Shown: piece by piece, positions 25,503 to 34,231 of the stretch
Layout: each line of letters opens with the position of its first letter
How positions within the stretch are numbered: position 1 is the first letter of the stretch
Assembly (NCBI RefSeq): GCF_007994225.1
Contig: NZ_VLLL01000006.1
Location: forward strand, 1,488,001-1,552,000
DNA length: 64,000 nt
Source of the DNA: Stackebrandtia albiflava
GTDB lineage: Bacteria; Actinomycetota; Actinomycetes; Mycobacteriales; Micromonosporaceae
Direction: 5' to 3'
Program-made: the position numbers and the translations under genes
Notes under the pieces: model-generated
What the model was told of the DNA's origin: nothing
Seen by the model: the letters and a program-made list of their open reading frames with translations, nothing else
Database searches by the model: none

Positions 25503-27083
25503 TCAGCCCTCGTCACCACGGGCGGGCCGACGGCGCCTGCGGCGGCGCGGCTGGCCGCCACCGGCCTGGGACGGCGAGTCCCCCGCCTCCGGTGCCTTCG
25601 TGCGGGGCGCGGGAGCCGTGGCGTCCGGCTTGCCGGCACCCGAACGGGTGCGCCGGCGCTGCCGCGGTGCCTTGGCCGCCGCAGACGCCTGCGGCTCCGG
25701 TTCGCCCTGGCCCTGGCCGCCGCCACGACGTCCACCGCCACGACGGCGCCGCGGCTTGCCCGCGCCCTCGATGTCGATGTCGGCCTCGGCGGACAGACCC
25801 GCACGCGTACGCTCGGCCGACGGCAGGGCCGCGGGAGCGCCCTCGGGGATGCCGAGGTCCGAGTACAGGTGGTCCGAGGTGTGGTAGGTCTCCTGCGGAT
25901 CCGCCAGGTCGAGGTCGAGGGTCTTGGAGATGATCTTCCAGCGTGGGATGTCCTCCCAGCTCACGAAGGTCACCGCCACACCAGTCGCACCCGCGCGGCC
26001 GGTGCGGCCGATCCGGTGGACGTAGGTCTCGGAGTCCTCGGGACTGTCGTAGTTGACGACGTGGGTGACGTCGTGCACGTCCAGCCCCCGGGCGGCCACG
26101 TCGGTGGCCACCAGCACGTCCACCTTGCCGGAACGGAAGGCGCGCAGTGCGCGTTCCCGGGCGTTCTGGCCCAGGTCGCCGTGGACGGCCGCGACCGCGA
26201 AACCGCGGAACTCCAGCTCGTCGGCGATGCGCTGCGTGTGCCGCTTGGTGCGGGAGAACACGATGGTCAGGCCCCGGCCGTCGGCCTGGAGGATCCTGGC
26301 CAGCACCTCGATCTTGTTGAGCGAGTGCGTCAGGTAGGCCAGTTGCCGGGTCTGGGCGCTCAGGCCCGCGTCGGCGGCGGTCTCGGCGTGGATGGTCATG
26401 GGCTGTCGCAGGAATCGCCGGGACAACGCCACGATCGGATCGGGCATGGTCGCGGAGAACAACATCGTCTGCCGCTGCTCGGGAAGCGAGTTGAGCAGTT
26501 TCTCGACGTCTTCGGCGAAACCGAGGTCGAGCATCCGGTCGGCTTCGTCGAGGACCGCGGTGTGGACACCGTCGAGTCGCAGCTTCTTGCTCTTGAGCAG
26601 GTCGAGCAGCCGGCCCGGCGTCCCCACCACGATGTCGACGCCGGACTTCAGCGCCTCCACCTGGGGCTCGTAGGCGCGACCGCCGTAGACGGGCAGGACT
26701 CTGATGTCGCGGGTCTTCCCGGCGGCCTCGATGTCGCGGCACACCTGTAGCCCGAGTTCACGGGTGGGTACCACCACGAGTGCCTGCGGTCGGCCGTCGG
26801 CGCCCTCCCGGGCACTGACGACGCGCTCCAGGATCGGCACGCCGAATCCCAGCGTCTTGCCGGTGCCCGTGGGGGCACGGCCGATGATGTCGTTTCCGCG
26901 CATGGCGATCGGAATGGCGTATTCCTGGATGGCGAATGCCTGGGTGATGCCGATGGCGGCGAGTGCCTCTACGGTCTCGGTGCGGACGCCCAGGTCACTG
27001 AAGGACGGGCTGTCGGCGTGCACCGGCGGAGGCGCAGCGGTGCTGGACGTGAGCGCACCGGGAGAGGTTTCCGGGTGCTGCAC
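25503..27083 (-). CDS. DEAD-box RNA helicase (RhlE-like)
   Basis: ATP-dependent RNA helicase, 526 residues. Q motif region FSDLGVRTETVEAL with AIQ, Walker A APTGTGKT (70-77), PTREL, DEAD in VLDEADRMLD, SAT, and the late motif HRIGRTGRAG. A tail of about 130 residues is rich in Arg, Gly, Pro and Ala ([12 protein letters not shown]), which should bind RNA non-specifically. Mycobacteria keep a similar helicase (rhlE) near moeZ and adnAB, so the position is conserved. GTG 27083 start has only a weak binding site. Confidence 0.92.
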   Translation of the reverse strand: MQHPETSPGALTSSTAAPPPVHADSPSFSDLGVRTETVEALAAIGITQAFAIQEYAIPIAMRGNDIIGRAPTGTGKTLGFGVPILERVVSAREGADGRPQALVVVPTRELGLQVCRDIEAAGKTRDIRVLPVYGGRAYEPQVEALKSGVDIVVGTPGRLLDLLKSKKLRLDGVHTAVLDEADRMLDLGFAEDVEKLLNSLPEQRQTMLFSATMPDPIVALSRRFLRQPMTIHAETAADAGLSAQTRQLAYLTHSLNKIEVLARILQADGRGLTIVFSRTKRHTQRIADELEFRGFAVAAVHGDLGQNARERALRAFRSGKVDVLVATDVAARGLDVHDVTHVVNYDSPEDSETYVHRIGRTGRAGATGVAVTFVSWEDIPRWKIISKTLDLDLADPQETYHTSDHLYSDLGIPEGAPAALPSAERTRAGLSAEADIDIEGAGKPRRRRGGGRRGGGQGQGEPEPQASAAAKAPRQRRRTRSGAGKPDATAPAPRTKAPEAGDSPSQAGGGQPRRRRRRRPARGDEG

Positions 27084-27204
27084 GACGTCTTCGGAATTGC
27101 GTTGCAGTGTTTCATCCCTATGTCGCGGCCTCAGTCTGAGGTGAGGCTCTTCATGCGTACCGGGTTCAATGGTACGCGCCGTGTTCGGATGGTCCGGTTA
27201 CCGG

Positions 27205-27210
27205 TAGCCT
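27205..27210 (+). promoter_or_regulatory. -10-like hexamer before the ferritin-like gene
   Basis: TAGCCT ends seven bases before ATG 27218; no ribosome binding site. Confidence 0.45.
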
Positions 27211-27217
27211 GCCGCGT

Positions 27218-27874
27218 ATGCCAACTCACCCGCAAACACCGGCGACGGAATCCGTGGTCGACCTTCTGGGCATGCTCGCCTACGGTGAGCTCGTCGCGTT
27301 CGACAGGGTCGCCGTGGACGCGCGGCTGGCTCCGGACCTGCGGCGTCGTGCCCAATTGTCCACCATGGCGGCGGCGGAGATCGACAATTACCGCCGATTG
27401 GTGGCAAGAATCACCGAGCTGGGAGCCGACCCGCAGGAGGCGATGCGGCCGTTCGTCGACGTGATCGACGCGTTCCACGACTCGACCAAACCGCGGAACT
27501 GGCTGGAGGGCCTGGTGAAGGCGTACGTGGGCGACGGCATCGCCGACGACTTCTTCCGCGAGGTCGCGGGCCTGTTGGAACCCGACGACCGGCAGCTCGT
27601 CCTGGAGGTCCTGCACTCCGACAACGAGTTCGCGGTCGCCGAGATAACCGGGGCCATCGCCGACAACCCGGCGGTGGCGAATCGGCTGGCGCTGTGGGCG
27701 CGGCGACTGGTGGGCGAGGCCCTGAGCCAGGCGCAGCGGGTGGCGGCCGAACACGACTCGCTGACCATGCTCATCGTCCAGGGCACCGGCGACCTCACCA
27801 AGGTGGGGGAGCTGATCAAACGGCTCATGCAGGCCCACGCCGACCGGATGACGACGGTCGGCCTGAACAACTGA
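27218..27874 (+). CDS. Ferritin-like fold protein (MiaE-like)
   Basis: 218 residues, almost all helix. Early pairs LAYGELVAFDRV and AAAEIDNYRRL carry Glu where ferritin-like diiron proteins have metal ligands, with ADDFFREV and VLHSDNEF later. MiaE-type tRNA hydroxylases have this fold. An equivalent lies beside the DEAD-box helicase gene in mycobacteria. Whether it hydroxylates tRNA is unknown. Confidence 0.65.
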   Translation: MPTHPQTPATESVVDLLGMLAYGELVAFDRVAVDARLAPDLRRRAQLSTMAAAEIDNYRRLVARITELGADPQEAMRPFVDVIDAFHDSTKPRNWLEGLVKAYVGDGIADDFFREVAGLLEPDDRQLVLEVLHSDNEFAVAEITGAIADNPAVANRLALWARRLVGEALSQAQRVAAEHDSLTMLIVQGTGDLTKVGELIKRLMQAHADRMTTVGLNN

Positions 27875-27961
27875 CCCGCTCCACCGCGATACACGACGTC
27901 GGGTGACTCCGACCTTGAACCTTTACAAGAACGGAGCCACCCGGCTTCGGACGCCGACGGC

Positions 27962-28747
27962 TCACAGCCCGTCGGGGATGTCCAGCGGATCGAGCGGTTG
28001 GGGGCTGCTCGGTGTGGGTGCCGCGAAGGTCTCGAACTCGTTGTCCTGCCTGGTGCCGGTCAGCCACTCGACCGCGTCGGCCATGTGCGCGTCCAGTAGG
28101 GCGGCCAGGCGGGGTTCGTCGCGGTCGGCCAACGCGTTGACCAGCAGTTCGTGCTTCTCGGCCAGGTCGGCGCGGACTTCCAGCGAGTCGTGGATCGAGA
28201 AGATGCACAGCCGGGTCTCCACCAGGAGCGTGCGGATCGCCCGGCTGAGTCGCCGGCTTCCCGCCGCGTCCACGAGCGTGCGGTGGAAACTCAGATCGCC
28301 GTCGGCCAGTTGCCGGGCCGCGCCCTTGGCGGTGGCGCGTCCCATCTTGCGCAGCTCGGCCGTGAGCAGCTTGACCGTCTGCTTCACGTGCCGCTGGTCG
28401 CTGCGGAGGATCTGCCGGCTGGCGGCGCGCTCGATCGAGGCGCGCATCAGGTAGACGTCGGCCACGTCGGCGTGCGTCATGGTCGCGACGCCCAGGCCGC
28501 GGCGCCGCACGGTGGTGAGCAGTCCCTCCTGGACCAGTCGTTGCATGCCCTCGCGCAGCGGCCCGCGGCTGACCCCCAGTTGTTGGGCCATCTCGGCCTC
28601 GCCCAACGGGGCACCCGGCGGCAGTGTGCCGTCGAGGATGGCCTCCCGGATTCGGTCGGCGATGAGATCGACCGTTGAGGCACGGAACACCGGCTCAAGT
28701 CGGATACCAGAGGCGTGGGTCGTTCGTGGGGGCGCTTGCTGCGTCAC
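27962..28747 (-). CDS. GntR-family regulator, FCD type
   Basis: 261 residues. Winged helix at about 28-95 (DRIREAILDGTLPPGAPL, LGVSRGPLREGMQRL) and a C-terminal FCD helical domain whose metal/ligand His residues are visible in LSFHRTL, EKHELL and DAHMADA. FCD regulators respond to small carboxylates or amino-acid-like ligands. GTG 28747 has AGGAGG eight bases upstream. Its divergent neighbour is the ectoine uptake operon, so it probably controls that operon. Confidence 0.88.
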   Translation of the reverse strand: MTQQAPPRTTHASGIRLEPVFRASTVDLIADRIREAILDGTLPPGAPLGEAEMAQQLGVSRGPLREGMQRLVQEGLLTTVRRRGLGVATMTHADVADVYLMRASIERAASRQILRSDQRHVKQTVKLLTAELRKMGRATAKGAARQLADGDLSFHRTLVDAAGSRRLSRAIRTLLVETRLCIFSIHDSLEVRADLAEKHELLVNALADRDEPRLAALLDAHMADAVEWLTGTRQDNEFETFAAPTPSSPQPLDPLDIPDGL

Positions 28748-28875
28748 CTGCGAAACCTCCTGTATGTGAAACGGGCGTTGTGCCCGCGTGTGAACCGATA
28801 CGTTGAAAAGTACCGGAGGTCCCGGTACGGTCTCGCGCGCTGTCCTGTAGCCGGTCGGTTGCGGACCGTATCGTT

Positions 28876-28926
28876 ATTGAACGTCAATGATCAGATTGTC
28901 GACAAACATACATTCGCGGTTAAGAT
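28876..28926 (+). promoter_or_regulatory. Operators and promoter of ehuBCDA
   Basis: Palindromes ATTGA-ACG-TCAAT (28876-28888) and TTGTCGACAA (28896-28905). The second fits the TNGT-ACNA pattern of FadR/FCD regulators and covers a -35-like TTGTCG; TAAGAT (28921-28926) is a good -10. The region is AT-rich compared with the genes. Repression by the adjacent GntR protein is likely. Confidence 0.55.
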
Positions 28927-29014
28927 CAACGGTTACAAAACCCGAGTTGGTAGTGGTGCCCGGTGGGGTAAAGACCAGCTCCCATGAGGTCACTGAACCG
29001 AAAGGACTCATGAC

Positions 29015-29911
29015 GTGACTGCACAACCGCGCTGGTCCCGGCGCAATTTCCTCCGCGGTGGCATGCTCGCCGGCGGAGCGTTGACGATCCCCGGACTCGC
29101 GAGCGCCTGCTCCTCGACCGCGGGAAGCACGTTGGAGAAGATCGAGAACGGCGAGACCATCCGGATCGCCTACGCCGACGAGGTCCCCTACGCCTACACC
29201 GAGGGCGGCAAGGCGGTCGGCCAGGCGATCAGCCTGCACACCGAGATCCTGAAGAGCCTGGGAGCGTCCGACGACCAACTGGAGTTCGTGCTCACCGACT
29301 GGGGGAACCTGATCCCGCAGCTCGGCGCGAACCACGACATGGTGGTCGCCGGCATGTTCATCACCCCCGACCGCTGCCGCAGTGCCGTGTTCGCCGACCC
29401 CGACTACGTGATGCCCGACGCCCTGCTCGTCATGGCCGGCAACCCGTTGAGCCTCACCCAGCTCGAGTCCTTCGTGGACTCCGACGCCGTGCTGGGAGTG
29501 ATGAACGGCACCTCCGAGCTGGAGTACGCCACCGCCCTGGGTGTCCCGGAGGACCGCATCAACGTCCAGGACAACCTGGACGCGCTGGTGCGTGAACTCA
29601 AGTCCGGCCGGCTCGACGGCGTCTGCCTCACCGCGGTGAACCTGACCCTCCAGGCCGAGTCCGACTCCGAACTGGAGGTCACCGAGCCCTTCGTGCCCGT
29701 CATCGACGGGAAGGAACAGCTCGGCGCCGGCGCGGCGGTCTTCCAGGAGAAGGACACCGACCTGCGTGACCGGGTCAACGAGGAACTGGACAAGATCCTG
29801 GCCGACCCGGACAAGTGGCTCAGCCTGGTCGAGGAGTTCCACTTCACGATGGACTACTTCCCGCCCGAGGACCTGACCGCCGAGAGCATCTGCGGCGACG
29901 ACTACAAGTAG
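29015..29911 (+). CDS. ehuB: Ectoine/hydroxyectoine-binding lipoprotein EhuB
   Basis: Extracytoplasmic solute-binding protein of an ABC importer. Twin-arginine signal SRRNFLRGG (8-16) and lipobox LASAC with lipid-modified C32, so it folds inside and is exported by Tat. The mature part has YADEVPYAY, the block VVAGMFITPDRCRSAVFADP and PVIDGKEQLGAG, all close to EhuB proteins as I know them, which bind ectoine by aromatic residues. The three genes behind it complete the importer. Confidence 0.82.
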   Translation: MTAQPRWSRRNFLRGGMLAGGALTIPGLASACSSTAGSTLEKIENGETIRIAYADEVPYAYTEGGKAVGQAISLHTEILKSLGASDDQLEFVLTDWGNLIPQLGANHDMVVAGMFITPDRCRSAVFADPDYVMPDALLVMAGNPLSLTQLESFVDSDAVLGVMNGTSELEYATALGVPEDRINVQDNLDALVRELKSGRLDGVCLTAVNLTLQAESDSELEVTEPFVPVIDGKEQLGAGAAVFQEKDTDLRDRVNEELDKILADPDKWLSLVEEFHFTMDYFPPEDLTAESICGDDYK

Positions 29912-29917
29912 GCCGTC

Positions 29918-30664
29918 ATGGACTTCCTCGGAAACGTGACCGCGGCACTACCCGCCTACTGGACGCCGCTGTGGGTGACGATCGGCGCGACCGTCGGCGG
30001 TTCGCTGTTCGCGCTCCTCGTCGCGTTCGCGCTGGGGCTCATGGCGGGTTCCCGGTTCCTCCTGCTTCGCGGCGTCGCCCGGACCGTCATCGAGTTCTTC
30101 CGGGGAACGTCGCTGGTGGTGCAGCTCTTCTGGTTCGTCGTGGTGCTGCCCCTGGCGCTGCAGATCCGGTTCGACGCGGTGATCGTCATCGCGATCCTCG
30201 CGCTGGGGATGAACTACGGCGCCTACGCCGCCGAGGTCGTGCGCGGTGCGATAGCCGCCGTGCCGCCCGGCCAACTGGAGGCGTGCACGGCACTCAGTTT
30301 CACCTACTGGCAGAAGATGCGGCTGGTCGTCATCCCGCAGGCGTGGCCCGAGATGATCCCGCCGCTGTCCACACTGGCGATCCTGCTGCTCAAGGGCAGC
30401 TCACTGGTGTCGCTGGTCAGCCTGGCCGACCTGACGTTCCAGGCGCAGGTGCTGGGCCGCCGTCCCGACCAGGAGATGCTGTTCCACCTGGGACTCATCC
30501 TCGTCGTCTACTTCATCCTGTCCTACCTCATCGCCACCGGCATGCGCTTCCTGGAGCGCCGCGCCAAGCGTGGCCTGGGACAGGAGCCTCCGAAGAAGTC
30601 GGCGCTGGCCAGGCCGGTCCCGGTAGAGGTCCAGTCGGCGGCCGCGGCCGCGGTGGAGAGGTAG
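29918..30664 (+). CDS. ehuC: Ectoine ABC permease EhuC
   Basis: 248-residue membrane subunit of the amino-acid (HisM) class. About five helices, with FFRGTSLVVQLFWF early and the EAA-type loop near EACTALSFTYWQKMRLVVIPQAWP that docks to the ATPase. The gene begins six bases after ehuB. Pairs with EhuD to form the channel. Family-level certainty is high; substrate follows from ehuB. Confidence 0.85.
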   Translation: MDFLGNVTAALPAYWTPLWVTIGATVGGSLFALLVAFALGLMAGSRFLLLRGVARTVIEFFRGTSLVVQLFWFVVVLPLALQIRFDAVIVIAILALGMNYGAYAAEVVRGAIAAVPPGQLEACTALSFTYWQKMRLVVIPQAWPEMIPPLSTLAILLLKGSSLVSLVSLADLTFQAQVLGRRPDQEMLFHLGLILVVYFILSYLIATGMRFLERRAKRGLGQEPPKKSALARPVPVEVQSAAAAAVER

Positions 30665-30668
30665 AGCG

Positions 30669-31325
30669 ATGGGATGGAACTGGGAGACCGCGCAGGAGCT
30701 GTGGCCCCTGCTCATGGAGGGTCTGCGGATCCTGCTGCTGGTGACGCTGATCAGCTCGCTCATCGCGCTCGCGCTGGGTCTGGTCGTCGCGTTGACCGAC
30801 CGTTCGGCCCCCCGGGCGGTGACGATGCCGCTGTTCGCGGTGATGGAGTTCATCCGAAACACACCGGTGCTGGTACAGGCGGTGTTCGTGTGGACGGCCG
30901 TCACGATGTGGCTGGGAACCGCCGCGAGCCCGATGTGGACCGGAGCGATCGTGCTGGGCGTGCACTACGCGTCCTACACGGCCGAGGCGTACCGCGCCGG
31001 AATCGACGGCATACCCAAGGGGCAGTGGGAGGCGATCACCGCGTTGTCGCTGCCGAAGCCGCGCGCCTGGATCGCGGTCCTGCTCCCGCAGGCACTGCGC
31101 CGTTCCACGCCGGCACTCGGCAACTACGTGATCGCGTTGTTCAAGGAGGTGCCGATCCTCAGCGCCATCGGCGTCACCGAGATGGTGCGGCAGGTCGACG
31201 GTTACGCCGGCCTCAACTACACGGGAGCGCTGGAGGGCTTCACGATCGCCGGTCTGATCTTCCTGGTGGTCAGCTACCCCGTGGCCCTCCTGATGCGGAA
31301 ATTGGAGAAACGCCTTGCCAACTGA
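30669..31325 (+). CDS. ehuD: Ectoine ABC permease EhuD
   Basis: 218-residue second membrane subunit. FIRNTPVLVQAVFVW and the EAA-type loop WEAITALSLPKPRAWIAVLLPQA are the standard class features. It starts four bases after ehuC and its 3' end overlaps the ehuA start by 11 bases, so translation is coupled. Confidence 0.85.
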   Translation: MGWNWETAQELWPLLMEGLRILLLVTLISSLIALALGLVVALTDRSAPRAVTMPLFAVMEFIRNTPVLVQAVFVWTAVTMWLGTAASPMWTGAIVLGVHYASYTAEAYRAGIDGIPKGQWEAITALSLPKPRAWIAVLLPQALRRSTPALGNYVIALFKEVPILSAIGVTEMVRQVDGYAGLNYTGALEGFTIAGLIFLVVSYPVALLMRKLEKRLAN

Positions 31326-32142
31326 AGTCGATATCTCACCGAACACCCCGAAGCTGCCGCCGGGCACTCCGATGGTGCACTTCGAGAACGTCGTGAAGCG
31401 GTTCGGCGACCTGGAGGTCCTGCAGGGCCTCAACTTCCAGGTGCAGCCGGGGGAACGGGTCACGCTCATCGGGCCGTCCGGCTCCGGGAAGACCACGATC
31501 CTGCGGTTGATCATGACGCTGGAACAGGTGACCGACGGGGTGATCTGGGTGGAGGGCGAACCGCTCTCCCACATGCGCAAGGGCGAGCGGCTGGTGGCCG
31601 CCAACGAGGCGCACCAGCGGCAGGTCCGCAAGAAGATCGGCATGGTCTTCCAGCAGTTCAACCTGTTCCCGAACATGCGGGTGCTGCGCAACATCACCGA
31701 GGCGCCGGTCCACGTCCTCGGCCAGTCCAAGGAGCAGGCCCACACCCGGGCCAAGGAGCTGTTGGAGCTGGTCGGACTGTCCGACAAGGCCGACGCGTAC
31801 CCCTCCCAGCTCTCGGGCGGTCAGCAGCAGCGTGTCGCGATCGCGAGGTCCCTCGCCATGTCGCCCGACATCCTGCTGCTCGACGAGGTGACCTCCGCGC
31901 TCGACCCCGAGCTGGTCGCCGACGTCCTCGACCTGCTCAAGGACATCGCGCAGAGCACCGACATCACGATGCTCATCGTGACCCACGAGATGGGATTCGC
32001 CCGAGACGTCTCCGACCGGGTGATGATGTTCGACAGGGGCGTCATCGTCGAGGACGGACCGCCGTCCCAGGTGATGGGGGACCCCGAACACGAACGGACC
32101 CGGTCCTTCCTCAAGGCCGTCCTGGGGGAGTCACAGGGCTGA
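31315..32142 (+). CDS. ehuA: Ectoine ABC ATPase EhuA
   Basis: 275-residue ATPase: Walker A GPSGSGKT, Q-loop VFQQFNLFP, signature LSGGQQQR, Walker B ILLLDEVTSALD and VTHEMGFA. The amino-acid class ATPase completes the importer. TTG 31315 is the start, overlapping ehuD. A strong hairpin follows the stop. No ectoine-degrading genes are in the window. Confidence 0.88.
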   Translation: MPTEVDISPNTPKLPPGTPMVHFENVVKRFGDLEVLQGLNFQVQPGERVTLIGPSGSGKTTILRLIMTLEQVTDGVIWVEGEPLSHMRKGERLVAANEAHQRQVRKKIGMVFQQFNLFPNMRVLRNITEAPVHVLGQSKEQAHTRAKELLELVGLSDKADAYPSQLSGGQQQRVAIARSLAMSPDILLLDEVTSALDPELVADVLDLLKDIAQSTDITMLIVTHEMGFARDVSDRVMMFDRGVIVEDGPPSQVMGDPEHERTRSFLKAVLGESQG

Positions 32143-32150
32143 GAACACCG

Positions 32151-32184
32151 GTGGGGGCGGCGCGGACATCCGCGCCGCCCCCAC
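32151..32184. terminator. Bidirectional terminator between ehuA and the next gene
   Basis: Perfect 16-base arms (32151-32166, 32169-32184) with a two-base loop, GC-rich, no T-run, between convergent genes. Confidence 0.75.
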
Positions 32185-32191
32185 TCGTGTG

Positions 32192-32887
32192 TCACGGACG
32201 GGCCGGAGGCTCACCCGGGCCGTACGGCGAATGCGGGTCCTGCCACTGCGGGGGCAGTTCCGGTTCCGGTGCGGCGGCGCCCGGGTGCTGTTGGCCCGGC
32301 TGCGGCGGCGGGCCGGTGTGGTAGCCGCCGGGCGGCGCCTGGTGGGGCGGTGCCGGGGCCGGAGCGCCGGGCTGCGCGTTCAACCAGAACACCACCTCGG
32401 GCTGGAACAGCCCGTACAACGCGAAGCCGATCGCCGCGGCCTCCAGCAGCAGGCCCAACAGCGCCAGCAGCACGAACCACGCGGGTCCGGACGTGAGCAG
32501 TGCCGTCGTCACCGTCGCCAGACCGGCGACGCCCAGCACTATGAACACCACGAGCCGGCGGTCGGGCAGGCCCATCCGGGCGAATCCACCCTTGAACAGG
32601 GGTATCGCGGTACCGATCACCGCCGCCGACAGCAGCAGGCTGAAGACCGCCGACGCGACCAGTCCGCCGCCACGCAGGTACCAGGGGACCGCGACGACCG
32701 CGAGCAGACACGACAGCGTGTAGAACAGGCCGGCGGCCCCGGCCGCCCACAACGCCTGCACGAGACGGGTGACCTTCGGCGGGACGTCGGGGCGCGGGAC
32801 CAGTCCGAGGTCCCCGAGCGTGCCGCCTCCGGAGGGCGGGGGTGGCGGGTACGCGGGCGGGCCGGGTTGCGGTGGGGGGTGGGACAC
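32192..32887 (-). CDS. Proline-rich membrane protein
   Basis: 231 residues: Pro-rich N-terminus (PPPPPSGGG), four membrane helices between about 42 and 165, and a Pro/Gln/Gly-rich C-terminus. Both Pro-rich ends should be disordered and may bind partner proteins. Common in actinobacteria without assigned function. Confidence 0.7.
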   Translation of the reverse strand: MSHPPPQPGPPAYPPPPPSGGGTLGDLGLVPRPDVPPKVTRLVQALWAAGAAGLFYTLSCLLAVVAVPWYLRGGGLVASAVFSLLLSAAVIGTAIPLFKGGFARMGLPDRRLVVFIVLGVAGLATVTTALLTSGPAWFVLLALLGLLLEAAAIGFALYGLFQPEVVFWLNAQPGAPAPAPPHQAPPGGYHTGPPPQPGQQHPGAAAPEPELPPQWQDPHSPYGPGEPPARP

Positions 32888-32981
32888 GGGAAGTCCTTCT
32901 GTCGTCGAGGGGCTGACGGCCTCAATGTACTTGGCGTGTCACGCCGCGACCCGGTTCGCCCGGCGTCGGTCCGCGGCCACG

Positions 32982-33019
32982 ACGAAGGACACCGGCCGAA
33001 GCGGCACGGTGTCCTTCGT
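32982..33019 (-). terminator. Terminator after moeZ
   Basis: Perfect 13-base arms ACGAAGGACACCG / CGGTGTCCTTCGT (32982-32994, 33007-33019) with a small inner stem in the loop. It lies 12 bases past the moeZ stop. Confidence 0.75.
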
Positions 33020-33030
33020 GGATGGATGTC

Positions 33031-34209
33031 TCAGTACGTCGGCAGGCTCGGGTCGACCTGGTTGATCCAGGCCAGCACACCACCCTGCACGTGGACGGCG
33101 TTGCTCAGACCGGCGGCCTTCGCGGCGGCGAGCGCCTCGGCGGAACGCACACCCGCCTTGCAGTAGAAGACGGCCTGCCGGTCGGTCGGCAGCTCCGACA
33201 GGGCGGCCCCGGACACGATGTCGCCCTTGGGCAGCAGGCGCGAACCGGGGATCCGGACGATCTCGTACTCGGCGGGCTCACGCACGTCGATGAGGTCGAT
33301 GTCCTTGCCCGCGTCCAGCCATTCCTTCAACTCGCTCGCGGTGATGGTGGAACCTTGCACGGCCGCTGATGCCTCCTCGCTGACGGCGCCACAGAAGTCG
33401 TCGTAGTCGATCAGACCCGTCACCGTGGGGTTCTCACCGCACAGTGCGCAGTCCGGGTCCTTCTTGACCTTGACGGTACGGTACGACATCTCCAGGGCGT
33501 CGTAGACCATGAGCCTGCCGACCAGCGGTTCACCCGTGCCGGTGAGCAGCTTGATCGCCTCGGTGACCTGGATCGAACCGATCGACGCGCACAGCACGCC
33601 GAGCACGCCGCCCTCCGCGCAGGACGGCACCATGCCCGGCGGCGGGGGCTCCGGGTAGAGGCAGCGGTAGCACGGGCCCTGCTCGGCCCAGAACACGCTC
33701 GCCTGGCCGTCGAACCGGTAGATCGAACCCCACACGTACGGCTTGCCCAGCAGCACCGCCGCGTCGTTGACCATGTACCGCGTGGCGAAGTTGTCGGTGC
33801 CGTCGATGATGAGGTCGTAGCCGGAGAACACGTCCATGACGTTGTCGTTGGTCAGCACCTCGTTGTGGATGACGACCTCGACCAGGGGGTTTATCTCCCG
33901 GACCGACGCGGCGGCGGACTCGGCCTTCGGCCGTCCGATGTCGGACTGCCCGTGGATGATCTGCCGCTGCAGGTTCGACTCGTCGACGACGTCGAAGTCG
34001 ATGATCCCCAGCGTGCCCACTCCCGCGGCCGCCAGGTACATCAGGGCCGGCGAGCCGAGGCCGCCCGCTCCCACACACAGGACACGGGCGTTCTTCAGCC
34101 GCTTCTGGCCGTCCATCGCCACGTCGGGGATGATGAGGTGTCTGGAGTAACGTCGGACTTCGTCAACGGTGAGCTCGGTGGCCGGCTCGACAAGTGGAGG
34201 CAATGCCAT
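33031..34209 (-). CDS. moeZ: Adenylyltransferase/sulfurtransferase MoeZ
   Basis: Activates ubiquitin-like sulfur carriers for molybdopterin and cysteine or thio-compound synthesis. N-terminal E1-like domain: nucleotide loop GAGGLGSP (47-54), zinc pairs CYRC and CALC. C-terminal rhodanese with persulfide Cys in FYCKAGVRS (about 353). 392 residues, the full two-domain form. ATG 34209 gives the usual MALPPLVEPA start; a CATTAT hexamer seven bases upstream suggests leaderless transcription. Confidence 0.94.
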   Translation of the reverse strand: MALPPLVEPATELTVDEVRRYSRHLIIPDVAMDGQKRLKNARVLCVGAGGLGSPALMYLAAAGVGTLGIIDFDVVDESNLQRQIIHGQSDIGRPKAESAAASVREINPLVEVVIHNEVLTNDNVMDVFSGYDLIIDGTDNFATRYMVNDAAVLLGKPYVWGSIYRFDGQASVFWAEQGPCYRCLYPEPPPPGMVPSCAEGGVLGVLCASIGSIQVTEAIKLLTGTGEPLVGRLMVYDALEMSYRTVKVKKDPDCALCGENPTVTGLIDYDDFCGAVSEEASAAVQGSTITASELKEWLDAGKDIDLIDVREPAEYEIVRIPGSRLLPKGDIVSGAALSELPTDRQAVFYCKAGVRSAEALAAAKAAGLSNAVHVQGGVLAWINQVDPSLPTY

Positions 34210-34231
34210 GTCTCCAATAATGCCTGTCGGA

